Part shown: piece by piece, positions 55,010-64,000 of the stretch
Layout: every line of letters starts with the position of its first letter
Position numbering within the stretch: the first letter of the stretch is position 1
NCBI RefSeq assembly: GCF_004348325.1
Contig: NZ_SMKF01000006.1
Location: 1 to 64,000, forward strand
Origin: Micromonospora sp. KC213
GTDB taxonomy: Bacteria; Actinomycetota; Actinomycetes; Mycobacteriales; Micromonosporaceae
Direction: 5' to 3'
DNA length: 64,000 nt
Made by a program: the position numbers and the translations under genes
Notes under the pieces: generated by a model
Told to the model about the DNA's origin: nothing
The model's database searches: none
The model's input: the letters and a program-made list of their open reading frames with translations, nothing else

Positions 55010-55927
55010 TCAACCGGCGGCGACCGGCGCCGGGGCGCGGGCGGCGATCCGGTTGCGGCGCCCCTGCCGCAGCAGGTCCACCGTGAAGATCATCAGCGCC
55101 GCCCAGACCAGGACGAAACCGGCCAGCCGGGCCGGTGGCAGTGGCTCGTGGAACAGCAGCACACCGCAGCCGAGCTGGAGGATCGGGGCGAGGTACTGGA
55201 GCATGCCCAGCCCGGTCAGCGGCAACCGGTTGGCCGCCCCGGCGAAGAGCAGCAGCGGGACGGCGGTCACCGCGCCGGCCAGCGCCAGCAGCACGGTGTG
55301 CCCGGCCGAGACGTGGCCGAAGGTGGACCCGCCCCGGGCCGCCAGCCAGCCCAGGTACGCCAGGGCGGGCAGTGCCAGCACCGCGGACTCGACGAAGAAC
55401 CCTTCCGCGGCGGGCAGTCCGAGCCGCTTCTTGACCAGCCCGTACCCGGCGAAGGTGAACGCCAGGGTCAGCGCCAGGTACGGCAGCCGGCCGTAGTCGA
55501 CGGTGAGTACCGCCACCGCGAGCGCGCCGACGCCCAGGGCCACCCACTGCGCCGGGCGCAGCCGCTCGCGGAGCACGAAGACGCCGAGCAGCACCACGAC
55601 CAGCGGGTTGATGAAGTAGCCCAGGGCGGTCTCCACCACCCGGTCGGAGTTCACCCCGTAGATGTAGGCGGTCCAGTTGACCGCAATCAGCGCCGCCGCC
55701 GTACCGACCCCGGCCAGCGTCCGGGGCCGGCGGACCAGCGCCCGCAGGAAGCCGACGTTGCGCATGGCGGCCAGCACCAGCGCGACGAAGAGCACCGACC
55801 AGACGATCCGGTGGGCCAGGATCTCCACCGGGCCGGCGGGGCGCAGCAGCTTCAGGTAGACCGGAAAGAAACCCCAGGTCAGGTACGCCCCGAAGCCGTA
55901 GAGGTAACCGAGTCGCGTCTGGTTCAC
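55010..55927 (-). CDS. rarD: EamA-family transporter RarD
   Basis: A 305-residue membrane protein with ten predicted helices forming two EamA repeats. The opening GYLYGFGAYLTWGFFPVYLK and the segment EILAHRIVWS are diagnostic for RarD. Later segments are NWTAYIYGVNSDRVVETALGYFINPL and LGMLQYLAPILQ. Substrate unknown; members export small metabolites. The GTG at 55927 follows GGTGGAGG very closely, so it may be near-leaderless. Confidence 0.87.
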   Translation of the reverse strand: MNQTRLGYLYGFGAYLTWGFFPVYLKLLRPAGPVEILAHRIVWSVLFVALVLAAMRNVGFLRALVRRPRTLAGVGTAAALIAVNWTAYIYGVNSDRVVETALGYFINPLVVVLLGVFVLRERLRPAQWVALGVGALAVAVLTVDYGRLPYLALTLAFTFAGYGLVKKRLGLPAAEGFFVESAVLALPALAYLGWLAARGGSTFGHVSAGHTVLLALAGAVTAVPLLLFAGAANRLPLTGLGMLQYLAPILQLGCGVLLFHEPLPPARLAGFVLVWAALMIFTVDLLRQGRRNRIAARAPAPVAAG

Positions 55928-56069
55928 GCCTCCACCGTAAGGCCCGGTGAGCCGATCGGATCCTTTCCGGTGACCTCGTTCACCACTCGCCAGTTCCACT
56001 GCGCCTGGTGCACCGGCCGCGCCGGGCCGGTGGGGTTTCTCCACCGGCCCGGGTGACCGTGGCATTCGC

Positions 56070-56333
56070 TCATCGGTCGGCGGTGCGGCTTCGGATCACC
56101 AGCAGCACCAGCCGCACCAGCGCGATAGCGCCACCCCAACCGAAGATGATCAGCGGGAGGGCGAGGGGGGCGCGCTGCCCTGCCACCAGCCACACCACCA
56201 GCGCCACCGATGCCGCCACCATCAGGGCCAGGTAGGACAACTGCACTGCCGGCCGTCGTATGGGTACCGATGCCGCCGCCGTCCAGACGATCGCGACGAA
56301 CAGGCAGGCCAGTGCGATACCCGTGATCACCAT
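56070..56333 (-). CDS. Small three-helix membrane protein of unknown function
   Basis: An 87-residue protein with three hydrophobic helices (about 2-21, 30-51 and 57-80) and a short basic C-terminus. Not recognised. GAGAGGTAG precedes the ATG at 56333. It lies 14 bases downstream of the large secreted protein gene on the same strand, so it may be cotranscribed with it. Confidence 0.6.
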   Translation of the reverse strand: MVITGIALACLFVAIVWTAAASVPIRRPAVQLSYLALMVAASVALVVWLVAGQRAPLALPLIIFGWGGAIALVRLVLLVIRSRTADR

Positions 56334-56347
56334 GGGCTACCTCTCGG

Positions 56348-59300
56348 TTACTGACTGCTGTAGTCGGGGTCGCCGGTCAGGTTACGGTCGACGCAGAAGT
56401 GGACCCTGGACGGGTTGACGTGCGGATCGGCCGGCGGCAGCGCCGTGATGTCCCACGGGTTGCCACTCTTGTTGGTCGTGGCTCCGCAGGGGCCGTACGG
56501 GTTCTGCCACAGGGGGGAGTCGACGTTGGGGTCCGGCACTCGGCTGAAGGCGGCGAAGTCCCCTGTCCATAGCGGTGCCGCGCTGGTTCGGGCGGCACCG
56601 TCGGCGTTGATTGCTTTGCCGTCGGCGTAGAGGTACTGACTGGGCATCAGGCTGGCCCGCAGGATCGGTCGGTCGCTGTTCTTCCGGAGTGAACCGTCGG
56701 CGCAGTAGCGGAAGTTCAGCTCCTGCCAAATCGGCGGGGACTGGCCAAAGATCGACCCGGTCGTCCCGTCCTTGAAGAACAGGTTGTAGATGTTCTCCAC
56801 GAGGACGTCCACCTCGGGCGGTACCCGCGAGTCGCCCCTCACGCGAGAGCTCCACGTACGGTAGTTGGCCGACACCGAGGTGCCCAACGCCGGCCGATAC
56901 CCGATCGATCCGCCGGCGGTGAACAAGGCGGCGACGCAGTTGCCGTCGGTGGTGGGATTGCCATTGAGGTCGGTCACTGTCGGCTTCTTGCCCGCGAAGG
57001 AGTACGCCCGCCCCGGCAGGACTCCGTCCTTCTGCGGCTCTGCTAGCCGGACGACACCATCATGGGTGTTGAGGTCCGGTAGCCGGTACGACAGGTCGGG
57101 CAGCGGGACGCCGTAGTCCGCGTTGATCGCCCGGAACGTCTCCAGGACGAAGTCCGGCAGGTGGGTGTCCGCGGTCCGGTGGCTGTAGGCGACCGACTCG
57201 CTGCCCTGCACGATCTTACCGTCGGCGGTCTTGACGAACGATACCTGCGCCTGAGCGCGGATCTTGAAGCTCGCGTCGTCGGTCTGGAAGTGCGCCGGCA
57301 TACTGTCGGTGGTCGGTCGTTGGGTGTACTTGTTCGCAAAGTTGATCCACGCCGCCACGGACGAACCAGCCGGGTGGGAAGTGGCACTGGTACCCGAGGC
57401 AATCACCCAGTTCTGCCAGGTTTGCATTGCGTTGCGCAGCTTCGGGGTAACGCAGGTCGCGTTTCCGCTACCAGTGCACACGGGCATCCGGGTGAGTGGC
57501 AGCGACATCTGCATCGCCCAGTCGTAAAGCGACTGATGCGAGGCGAGCGGAGTGTCCGCCCAGGAGGTCGGTGCAGTTGTGTTGATGTCCTGGTTCTCGT
57601 CAAAGTAAGCCACGGCGTCCACGGTCTTCTCCTGGTACGTGCCGGAAATCGGCACGACCGCAATCGCGTCCCAGGCGACGGGCTCGTCTCCGGTGCCACC
57701 GTCAATGAGGTTACTCAAAGTCACCTCGGGTGGCGCGTTGAACAGGAACGCGCCCAGCGACACCCACCGGTTCGTCGCGCTGTCCTGGCTGACCATACGG
57801 GACCGGACGCCTCTGGCGGTCTTGATGTCGTAACGTACCCGTGCCTGGGCGCCGGTGTTCGGCACATGGACCAGGATCTGGGCCGGACCGTTGACTGCGC
57901 TGCTGAGCGTCCACTTGCCGGTGACCCCGAAGGGAGTGCCCTGGCCGTCTGGGGTGTGCGTGAAGCTGTACCAGATGTGTCCGCCGAATCCGACGCCGCG
58001 CTGGTGGAAGTCAACCTTCGAGCGGAACATGCCGGCGCCGTCCCGGTTGAAAATCAGGCCGAACGTGCCGGCCGAGGCGGGACGGGTACAGGCCGACCCG
58101 TCGTTGAGGCGGCGGATCGAGGGCACCGAGTCTGCCAAATTGTCGATCACCTTGGCGCCGGCCGGAAGCCCGGCGGTGGAGCAGTTGGGCTCGTCGTTCG
58201 TGCCGTCTGGCTGTTCCGGGTACGTGGTGTCGAAGCGCAGCAGCTCGTTGCCGCAGTAGCCGGAGGAGCAGTCCCGGTAGTTGGCGATCGACGAGTGCCA
58301 CCAGCAGTGCAGGTCGTACTTGCCTGCAGCATTCTTGCTCAGGCATGGGCCGGCCGGTTCACCCACCACGGAGGGGTCGTCGGGGGTGACACTGTGGTTG
58401 ATGTCGCACTTGTTCTCCTGGGGGAAGCAGAAGAAGCCCCGGGGCGGCTGCGCCGCCCGGCGGTCGAGTGCGGTCACCCACCATGCCGGTCGGAAGCCCG
58501 GTCCGTCGACGGTTGAGATCGAGTACGCGGCCCAACCGATCACCTTCTCCGGGTACGGCCAGTCCTGCGGGTGGGCGGCGTCGTGCGGGTCCTCGTTGAA
58601 GAACAGGCGACTCGGCGGGTACTTCGGGTTCGCCGGGTTGTTGTGCCACCCGAGACCCCAGTTACCCTGCGCGTCGGTGCAGGTCGGCCCGGGGTCGCAG
58701 CCGGAGGTGTTGCCGTTGGCGGCATTGGGCTGTAAGCCGGAGTTGTACGCCCAAACGGGCATGAACCAGCTCTCCAGCCACTTCGGGTCGAACCGGTCCT
58801 TGGGCAGCATCCCCTTTGCTTTGAGCAGGTTCCATTTGGACTGCAGGATGCGTAGGCCGCCGGCGATGTTGGCCGTGTAGTCCAGCGCCGCAGCGCGCTG
58901 CTGGGTCGTGCTGAGGATGACCTCATCGGGCTTCGGGTGCGCGGGCTTGCGCATGCCGTCGGTGATCTGGGTCAACCCGTACCCACAATCGCTGTCCGCG
59001 AAGTTGATGACCCAGTCGTCTCCTGCGTCGTTGTTGTAGGTGTCCCTTCCGTAGAAATTACCGATCAGTGAGTTGCCGGTGCTGCCCGACTTGACTTGGC
59101 CCGACGCCTGCCAGAGGTTCGACTCCTGCGCCAGGATGCCGAGGAAGATCTGCACTGGGACTCGGCCCCCGTCGGTCAGGGCCAACGGTGGGAACAGTTT
59201 CTGCGGTTGGTAGGACGGAAGCCCGGACCCCTTCCAATTCAACGGCCGAACCAGGTTGAGGTTGCCGACCACGGCTTGGTCCGCCGCCCACTCGACCTGC

Positions 59301-60718
59301 CGGGCGGTGGGCTGGTAGGTCTGCGTGCGGGCGTCGTTGCGGGCCACCGAGCACCATGCGTCGGTGTCAACCGGGTCGGTCGGTGAGGACGTGGAGGCGG
59401 CACGGGTACGTTGCGCATTGGCGGCCGGTGCCGCGTTGAGCGGGTGCGGGGCCGAGCCATCGGAAAGCAGCGGCGCCGGCCGCACGCCGGGCTGCACCGT
59501 GAACGACGCCTGACGGCCGGTGGTCAGCACACGGGTCGACAGGGTGAGCGTATCGGGGGTGCCCGAAGCCGAGGCATGAGGGTTGGTCATCGCGTCCACG
59601 TACGCCTTGGGCAGCGGGTCGGTGCCGGCACTGGGCTTGGGCCTAGACGAGTGCAAAATTGCCAGCCCACCGCCCGTGGACGGCTCCGACGTGGCGGGCA
59701 CCTCGAGGCGTTTCGCCCCGGCTGGTAGGCGACCCGTGACGTTCGCCTCTCCGAGGACGAACGCCCGAAGCCCGGTGCCCGGCCTCAGATCGAGTCGGTC
59801 CACCGGACCGGAGGCCAGAGTCACTGGCCGGCCTGCTGCGGCCGTGTGCGCGAGGCGGCGCAGGGTGCTGGTACGGGTGCCGGGGTCGAGGTACACGAGG
59901 CCGCCCTCGCCATCGATGGTCAGCCGGAACGGAACAGACGAGGTCCGGGTGAGGGTGCGACGGCGACCCCTGGTGTCGATCGAGACCAGGCTTGCCCCGT
60001 TCGCGGCGACGATCCGGTCGGCCGGTGCGGGTACCGCCGAGGTGACCTGACCGGGTAGCTCGTGTGAGCGGACCACCTCGCCGGTAGACGCGTCGATTGC
60101 GATCAGACGGGTCGCGGGTGGTGCGCCAGACGGGTCCACTTCACCGCGGGCCTGGGTAATCACCGCCCGCTCCCCAGCACCGCAGCCTGGATCGAAGTAG
60201 GCGATTGAACCGCGGACCGGCAGTTTCGTGACAGCGCCAGTGGTGGTGTCGACGACCGCGGTAAATGCACCGCGGTCGAAGAGCTGATCACGGTTGGTGA
60301 AGCTGCGGGGGGCATAGACGACGACCGCCTTACGACCGGACTCGGTCAGGCAGACATTGCCGATCCAACGGTCGGTCTCGATGCCGGCCTCACGTAGTGT
60401 GGCGACGGTGCGCCAGGCGTAGCCGCTGGCCGCTGGCGCCATCAGTAGATGGAAGCCGGTGTCGTCTCCAGCGGTCGTCCAGGCGATGTCGGTCGACTTC
60501 TGCCAGTCCTCGCCGAGTGCCTCGGCCCGCTCCGCGGGAGTGACCTCCGACTCGGCGAGCGCCCTGGCCTCGGACGCGGGCGGTGTGACGACGGAAGCCG
60601 GGGTTATGGGCGGTACCGCGTGTGCGCCGGTTGGTGGCGCTCCCAGCAGGGAGGCGGTCGCCGCAAAGGCGGTCCACGCTCCGATGGCAGAGACGATGGC
60701 CCGTCGTTCCATGCGCAT
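56348..60718 (-). CDS. Very large secreted protein with lytic-transglycosylase-like segment and golvesin-like domain
   Basis: A 1456-residue exported protein. Residues 1-34 are a signal peptide ending in AHA. About 75-380 look like a beta-propeller of repeated short strands. About 520-650 resemble a soluble lytic transglycosylase/lysozyme fold, with ILAQESNLWQASG (Glu near 532) and DCGYGLTQITDGM (near 583). About 930-1025 match golvesin-C-type domains, with ILVHVPNTGAQARVRYDI and an NRWVSLGAFLF motif. The final 430 residues are unassigned. Cysteine pairs suggest disulfides. Wall binding and glycan cleavage are plausible. ATG 60718 and ATG 60712 are both possible starts. Codon use appears less GC-biased than that of neighbours. 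Confidence 0.78.
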   Translation of the reverse strand: MRMERRAIVSAIGAWTAFAATASLLGAPPTGAHAVPPITPASVVTPPASEARALAESEVTPAERAEALGEDWQKSTDIAWTTAGDDTGFHLLMAPAASGYAWRTVATLREAGIETDRWIGNVCLTESGRKAVVVYAPRSFTNRDQLFDRGAFTAVVDTTTGAVTKLPVRGSIAYFDPGCGAGERAVITQARGEVDPSGAPPATRLIAIDASTGEVVRSHELPGQVTSAVPAPADRIVAANGASLVSIDTRGRRRTLTRTSSVPFRLTIDGEGGLVYLDPGTRTSTLRRLAHTAAAGRPVTLASGPVDRLDLRPGTGLRAFVLGEANVTGRLPAGAKRLEVPATSEPSTGGGLAILHSSRPKPSAGTDPLPKAYVDAMTNPHASASGTPDTLTLSTRVLTTGRQASFTVQPGVRPAPLLSDGSAPHPLNAAPAANAQRTRAASTSSPTDPVDTDAWCSVARNDARTQTYQPTARQVEWAADQAVVGNLNLVRPLNWKGSGLPSYQPQKLFPPLALTDGGRVPVQIFLGILAQESNLWQASGQVKSGSTGNSLIGNFYGRDTYNNDAGDDWVINFADSDCGYGLTQITDGMRKPAHPKPDEVILSTTQQRAAALDYTANIAGGLRILQSKWNLLKAKGMLPKDRFDPKWLESWFMPVWAYNSGLQPNAANGNTSGCDPGPTCTDAQGNWGLGWHNNPANPKYPPSRLFFNEDPHDAAHPQDWPYPEKVIGWAAYSISTVDGPGFRPAWWVTALDRRAAQPPRGFFCFPQENKCDINHSVTPDDPSVVGEPAGPCLSKNAAGKYDLHCWWHSSIANYRDCSSGYCGNELLRFDTTYPEQPDGTNDEPNCSTAGLPAGAKVIDNLADSVPSIRRLNDGSACTRPASAGTFGLIFNRDGAGMFRSKVDFHQRGVGFGGHIWYSFTHTPDGQGTPFGVTGKWTLSSAVNGPAQILVHVPNTGAQARVRYDIKTARGVRSRMVSQDSATNRWVSLGAFLFNAPPEVTLSNLIDGGTGDEPVAWDAIAVVPISGTYQEKTVDAVAYFDENQDINTTAPTSWADTPLASHQSLYDWAMQMSLPLTRMPVCTGSGNATCVTPKLRNAMQTWQNWVIASGTSATSHPAGSSVAAWINFANKYTQRPTTDSMPAHFQTDDASFKIRAQAQVSFVKTADGKIVQGSESVAYSHRTADTHLPDFVLETFRAINADYGVPLPDLSYRLPDLNTHDGVVRLAEPQKDGVLPGRAYSFAGKKPTVTDLNGNPTTDGNCVAALFTAGGSIGYRPALGTSVSANYRTWSSRVRGDSRVPPEVDVLVENIYNLFFKDGTTGSIFGQSPPIWQELNFRYCADGSLRKNSDRPILRASLMPSQYLYADGKAINADGAARTSAAPLWTGDFAAFSRVPDPNVDSPLWQNPYGPCGATTNKSGNPWDITALPPADPHVNPSRVHFCVDRNLTGDPDYSSQ

Positions 60719-60976
60719 TCACCCTTTTTCGATTATTTCCTGCCGGCGTGAGCCTGCTTCGGTGCACGCAGAGAGAGATGACCGGCGCTCACTGTGAGGT
60801 GCCCGACAAGAATATCGGCGTAGGGCGATTGGTGTGACCCGACAAATGGGGCTTATTGCTTGCCGTCAACGGCCGTCCTGGCTCTTCGGTTCGAGCCGAG
60901 CAGCGCGGTCCCAACGGCTGTTGCGGTGACTGGTGACCCGTATGCCCGCCCCGGTGCAGTCGCCGCCCCGGTGCGC

Positions 60977-61354
60977 TCAGTCCCGGTCGAGGACCGCGCC
61001 CAGGATCCAGGTCACGATGCCGACGAAGAGCGCGCCGAGTACGGCGGCCGGCCAGAAGCCGTCCACGTGGAAGGGCAGCCCGGCCTCGCCGGCGATCCAG
61101 CTCGTGAGCAGGAACAGCAGGCCGTTGACGACCAGCGCGATCAGCCCCAGGGTCAGCAGGTACAGCCCGCAGCCCACGGTCTTGATGATCGGCTGGAGTA
61201 CCGCGTTGACCACTCCGAAGATCACCGCGACCAGCAGCAGCGTGACGACCGTGTCGACCGCCGAGCTGGAATCCAGGGAGATGCCGGGGATGAGCAGCGT
61301 GGCCAACCAGAACGCGACGGCGGTGGCACCCAGCCGGATGAAAATGCCCTTCAT
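60977..61354 (-). CDS. Phage-holin-4-like small membrane protein
   Basis: A 125-residue protein with four membrane helices, matching the Mycobacterium-type phage holin family 4 (DUF360) pattern: GVVNAVLQPIIKTVGCGLYLLTLGLIALVVNGLLF in parts. Despite the family name, chromosomal members are widespread and not clearly phage-related. The ATG at 61354 opens with MKGIFIRLG. No phage genes surround it. Confidence 0.78.
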   Translation of the reverse strand: MKGIFIRLGATAVAFWLATLLIPGISLDSSSAVDTVVTLLLVAVIFGVVNAVLQPIIKTVGCGLYLLTLGLIALVVNGLLFLLTSWIAGEAGLPFHVDGFWPAAVLGALFVGIVTWILGAVLDRD

Positions 61355-61404
61355 GCAGGGATGGTGTCACGGGAGATCCACTGTGGGAACCCTCTGGGCA
61401 GGCC

Positions 61405-61424
61405 GCCGGCGGATGACCGCCGGC
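61405..61424 (-). terminator. Short hairpin just after eccE
   Basis: GCCGGCGG at 61405-61412 pairs with 61417-61424 around ATGA, one base past the eccE stop on the reverse strand. The stem is short but very GC-rich. Confidence 0.45.
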
Positions 61425-61425
61425 C

Positions 61426-63249
61426 TCAGCGCCGCCCCGGTCGGCCGATCAGCTGCGACTCGATCGCCGTGGGGGAGAGCAGCGCCCAGCGCAACGCCCG
61501 CCGGTTCACCACCGCCACCATGTCCGTGCGGATCCGGGTCAGCCACTCCGCCGACCCGCCCAACCCGAGCGCGGCCCCGGCCAGCGCCGCCTCCCGCGGG
61601 TCCAGCGGTTGCAGCACCGCCAGGTCCGCCCGGCCCAGGACGTCCACGTCGGCGGCGGTCAGCTCGTCGCGTACCACCAGGGTGGCCTGCCAGGCCGGCC
61701 CTGGCGTCGGTTCGGTCGGCGTCGCCCCCGCGTCCACCACCAGCAGCACCGGGCATATCGGTGAGCCGGGGCCACCGCCGACCGTGCGCCCCGGCGGCAG
61801 CACCGCGACGCCGCCACCGGTGCTGCCCACCCCTCGTACGAACGGCTCCCACACCCGTGGGCGGCCGGTCTGTACGGCCACCCGCGCGCCCAGCGCCATC
61901 GCCCGCAGGACCAGCAGCTGCGCCGCGCGGACCCCGCCGACGAGGACCAGCCGGGTGCCCTCGGCGCGGAACAGCCGCACGGTGACCGCACCGCCGTGCC
62001 GGTTGGCGCCGACCATCAGCCCGCCGCCCCCGATCGACAGTTCCAGCGGCTCAGGATCCGGACCGACGGCCACCGCAGCGCCGGCCACCGCGAGCGGCAG
62101 CGTGGCGGCCAGCCCGTCGAGCTGATCGCCGTCGAGTCGGCGTACCTCGCCCCCGGCGTCCGCGACGAGCCGAGCCAACGCCTGGGTGGCCAGGGCGAGT
62201 TCGTCGGGCGTCCAGGCGGCCAGCCGTACCGTCAGCTCCGCTGGCATCCCGGCGGTGTCGGCGCCGGTGCGCGGGCCGGCGCAGAGCGCGACGCTGGTCG
62301 CGGTCGCCGGCAGCGCCAGTAGCCGGGTCACCAGCCGGCGGCCCAACTCGGCGTGCGGGTCGGGCCAGCGGCGCAGCCGGAAGCTGGCCTGGAGCAGCCC
62401 GCCGGCACAGACCACCTGCCAGGTCTCGCGGGTCGGCCAAGCGCCGTCGTGGTGGGCCAGTTCCCCGAGTACGCGCAGCGCGGCATGCTCACCGAGGAGT
62501 CGCCCCCCGGCCGGGCCGAGGCGTCGGACGATCCGGCGTACGGTGCCGGAGAGGGCTACCCGCAGTTCCTCGTCGCGCCAGCCGTCGACCCGCAACACCC
62601 GGACGGCGAGCAGCGCCCGCTCCTGCCCCGGCAGCCGGCCCCCGGTCAACTGCCGGTACGACGTGCCCGCGGTGCCGCCGGCCGTGACCGGCGCGGGGGC
62701 CGGCGCGGCGTGCAGCAGCAACTGGATCCGGACCGGCGGATGCTCGCCGTCGGCCGGCGGCAGCAGCGCGCTGGGCGTGGGCAGTGCCCGCCGGGCATCG
62801 CCCAGCAGGTCGCCGGGGTCGCCCAGTTCCAGCACCGCGGTCAGCCCGGTGGCGTCGTCGACCACGGCGGCCGGTTCCCCGGCCAGCTCCACCGGGCGTA
62901 CGGCCGCGCCGGGGAGCACCAGGTCCAGCAGGGCATTCGGACCGCCGGCCGGCGGGGACACGTGCCGCCGGCCGGCGTACCCGGCGGCGGTGATCAGCCA
63001 CTCGAACAGCCACCGGCCCCGCCAGCGCACCCAGGCGGTAACGACCATCAGACCGGCGGTCAGCAGGGCGAGCCCGACCAGCGCCGGACCCCGGCCGGAC
63101 GCGGCGACGACCAGCGCCACCGCGAGCTGGGCGGCCACGATCTGACCGGCACGCACGGCGGTGCCGGACCGGCCCGCGCCGATCCACCGCCCCGGCACCG
63201 GCGGGCGGGAAACCACCCGGACCGGTTCTCCGGTCGTGCTCGCCGTCAC
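61426..63249 (-). CDS. eccE: Type VII secretion protein EccE
   Basis: A 607-residue membrane protein. Two adjacent N-terminal helices (about 32-75) are followed by a large cytosolic domain of alternating strands and helices. This agrees with EccE, the periphery subunit of the ESX secretion complex. The conserved opening of the domain (RWLFEWLITAAGYAGRR) and the ELAHHDGAWPTRETWQVV segment support the call. GGAGGAGG precedes the GTG at 63249. It diverges from two WXG100 genes, which strengthens the assignment, though EccE is poorly conserved. Confidence 0.75.
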   Translation of the reverse strand: MTASTTGEPVRVVSRPPVPGRWIGAGRSGTAVRAGQIVAAQLAVALVVAASGRGPALVGLALLTAGLMVVTAWVRWRGRWLFEWLITAAGYAGRRHVSPPAGGPNALLDLVLPGAAVRPVELAGEPAAVVDDATGLTAVLELGDPGDLLGDARRALPTPSALLPPADGEHPPVRIQLLLHAAPAPAPVTAGGTAGTSYRQLTGGRLPGQERALLAVRVLRVDGWRDEELRVALSGTVRRIVRRLGPAGGRLLGEHAALRVLGELAHHDGAWPTRETWQVVCAGGLLQASFRLRRWPDPHAELGRRLVTRLLALPATATSVALCAGPRTGADTAGMPAELTVRLAAWTPDELALATQALARLVADAGGEVRRLDGDQLDGLAATLPLAVAGAAVAVGPDPEPLELSIGGGGLMVGANRHGGAVTVRLFRAEGTRLVLVGGVRAAQLLVLRAMALGARVAVQTGRPRVWEPFVRGVGSTGGGVAVLPPGRTVGGGPGSPICPVLLVVDAGATPTEPTPGPAWQATLVVRDELTAADVDVLGRADLAVLQPLDPREAALAGAALGLGGSAEWLTRIRTDMVAVVNRRALRWALLSPTAIESQLIGRPGRR

Positions 63250-63501
63250 CGTGCCTCCTCCGCACTCGACGTGCCAACCCGGCACCGCGCCTGCTCTGCC
63301 GCAGCGCGACGGGGGCGTGACCCATGGTAAGAGCCGGACCGGCTTCGCGTCGTCCACAGGGGAGCGCCGGGGGGTAGCACGACCGCTATCTGACCGCTAC
63401 CGTCAGCGACGAGTTCGGCCGACCGCGGCCGCCGGGCCTGCTCCCGGCTCTTCAGGTCCACGATGGACAGGCCGACGGTTCGCCACAACCGGGAAGGCGA
63501 G

Positions 63502-63834
63502 GTGACGTCCAAGGTGTCGCAGACCCAGGCAGAAGCCGCGGTGATGCAGCAGACCGCCGCGAAGTTCGAGCAGGTGGACCAGTCGCTGCAGAGCATGCTC
63601 AGCGGCCTGATGGCCGAGCTGGAGGTGTTGCAGCAGGCATGGCGGGGCGCCGGTGGGCGCTCCTTCGAGCAGGTCAAGCAGCAGTGGTCGCAGGATCAGG
63701 CCGCGTTGCAGCGGGCACTGCGGGAGACCGCCTCGGCGATCCGCACCGCGGGCCAGCAGTACGACGTCTCGGACACCGAGGCCGCCGGCCGGATCGCCGG
63801 CACGAACCGGGGCGGCATCCAACTGCCGCTGTAA
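63502..63834 (+). CDS. WXG100-family (ESAT-6-like) secreted protein
   Basis: A 110-residue helical-hairpin protein with Trp47-Arg-Gly49 (AWRGAGG) at the turn, long amphipathic helices on both sides, and no signal peptide, as in substrates of type VII secretion. A YDVSDTEA stretch near 93-100 gives the usual Y-x-x-x-D/E secretion signal after the second helix. The GTG at 63502 follows GGAAGG. It pairs with the next gene, as EsxA/EsxB-type proteins do. Confidence 0.85.
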   Translation: MTSKVSQTQAEAAVMQQTAAKFEQVDQSLQSMLSGLMAELEVLQQAWRGAGGRSFEQVKQQWSQDQAALQRALRETASAIRTAGQQYDVSDTEAAGRIAGTNRGGIQLPL

Positions 63835-63861
63835 CCACCGATCGAGGGGGAGGAACATCCG

Positions 63862-64000
63862 ATGGACCACGGTGTCCTGGTCGTCAACTTCGCCGCGCTC
63901 CAACAGGCCGGCGCGGACATCCAGAAAGCGTTGAACACGCTCGACTCACAGCTCGGCCAACTGGAAAAGGACGCGGCCCCACTGGTGGCCACCTGGACCG
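63862..64000 (+). CDS. WXG100-family protein, partial (runs off the window)
   Basis: The ATG at 63862 follows GGGGGAGG, 27 bases after the preceding WXG100 gene. The first 46 residues are visible, an amphipathic helix leading to TW at residues 44-45, the expected start of the WxG turn. It should form the heterodimer partner of the preceding protein. Confidence 0.8.
   Translation, partial: MDHGVLVVNFAALQQAGADIQKALNTLDSQLGQLEKDAAPLVATWT

Noticed and set aside
60977-61354. Prophage remnant suggested by the holin-like protein
   Set aside because: No integrase, lysin, structural or att-like sequences are nearby, and this holin-like family is common on actinobacterial chromosomes.

Overview
The window looks like chromosome of a high-GC actinobacterium, most likely Micromonospora or a close relative in Micromonosporaceae. 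The evidence is the very high GC content, frequent GTG starts, stop/start overlaps of the GTGA type, a futalosine-pathway menaquinone gene set, a 14-gene nuo operon, a type VII secretion locus and an LAxTG surface protein. I saw no tRNA, rRNA, CRISPR array or intact insertion sequence.

Layout. 1-2123: a cut-off hypothetical gene and a secreted NlpC/P60 cell-wall hydrolase. 2285-5787: mqnE, two small membrane proteins and a secreted zinc carboxypeptidase ending in a hairpin terminator. 5815-8882: a cobalamin riboswitch driving a btuF-btuC-btuD-like B12 importer. 8905-11033: a two-domain VOC protein and a Tat-exported serine hydrolase. 11133-16284: a two-component system, a lactococcin-972-type bacteriocin immunity/export pair, a small membrane-anchored protein, and a frameshifted remnant of a lactococcin-972-like bacteriocin gene on the opposite strand. 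16308-18416: a HelD-type helicase. 18965-21742: mqnA and two tandem class-A-beta-lactamase-like proteins. 22104-25792: paaABCDE. 25938-31372: mqnC, an LAxTG surface protein, menG, a small unknown gene and menJ behind a Rex operator. 31517-47979: nuoA-N. 48070-49155: a long-chain polyprenyl diphosphate synthase. 49190-55927: MFS and IclR genes, phoX with a PHO box, an ECF sigma/anti-sigma pair and RarD. 56070-61354: small membrane proteins and a 1456-residue secreted protein with a lytic-transglycosylase-like segment and a golvesin-like domain. 61426-64000: eccE divergent from two WXG100 genes, the edge of a type VII secretion locus.

How the genes work together. The backbone is respiratory. 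MqnA, MqnE and MqnC make the menaquinone head group, the prenyl synthase supplies the side chain, MenG methylates the ring, MenJ reduces the chain, and NuoA-N pass electrons from NADH to menaquinone. A near-perfect Rex operator just before menJ suggests that NADH/NAD+ balance controls the menJ-nuo stretch. The paa epoxidase operon and the bacteriocin module sit within this backbone as accessory units.

The most unusual features are the decayed lactococcin-972-like gene beside its intact export/immunity genes, and a repeat element at several nuo gene junctions. That element is triplicated between nuoD and nuoE, and it supplies stop codons and Shine-Dalgarno-like sequences to flanking genes.
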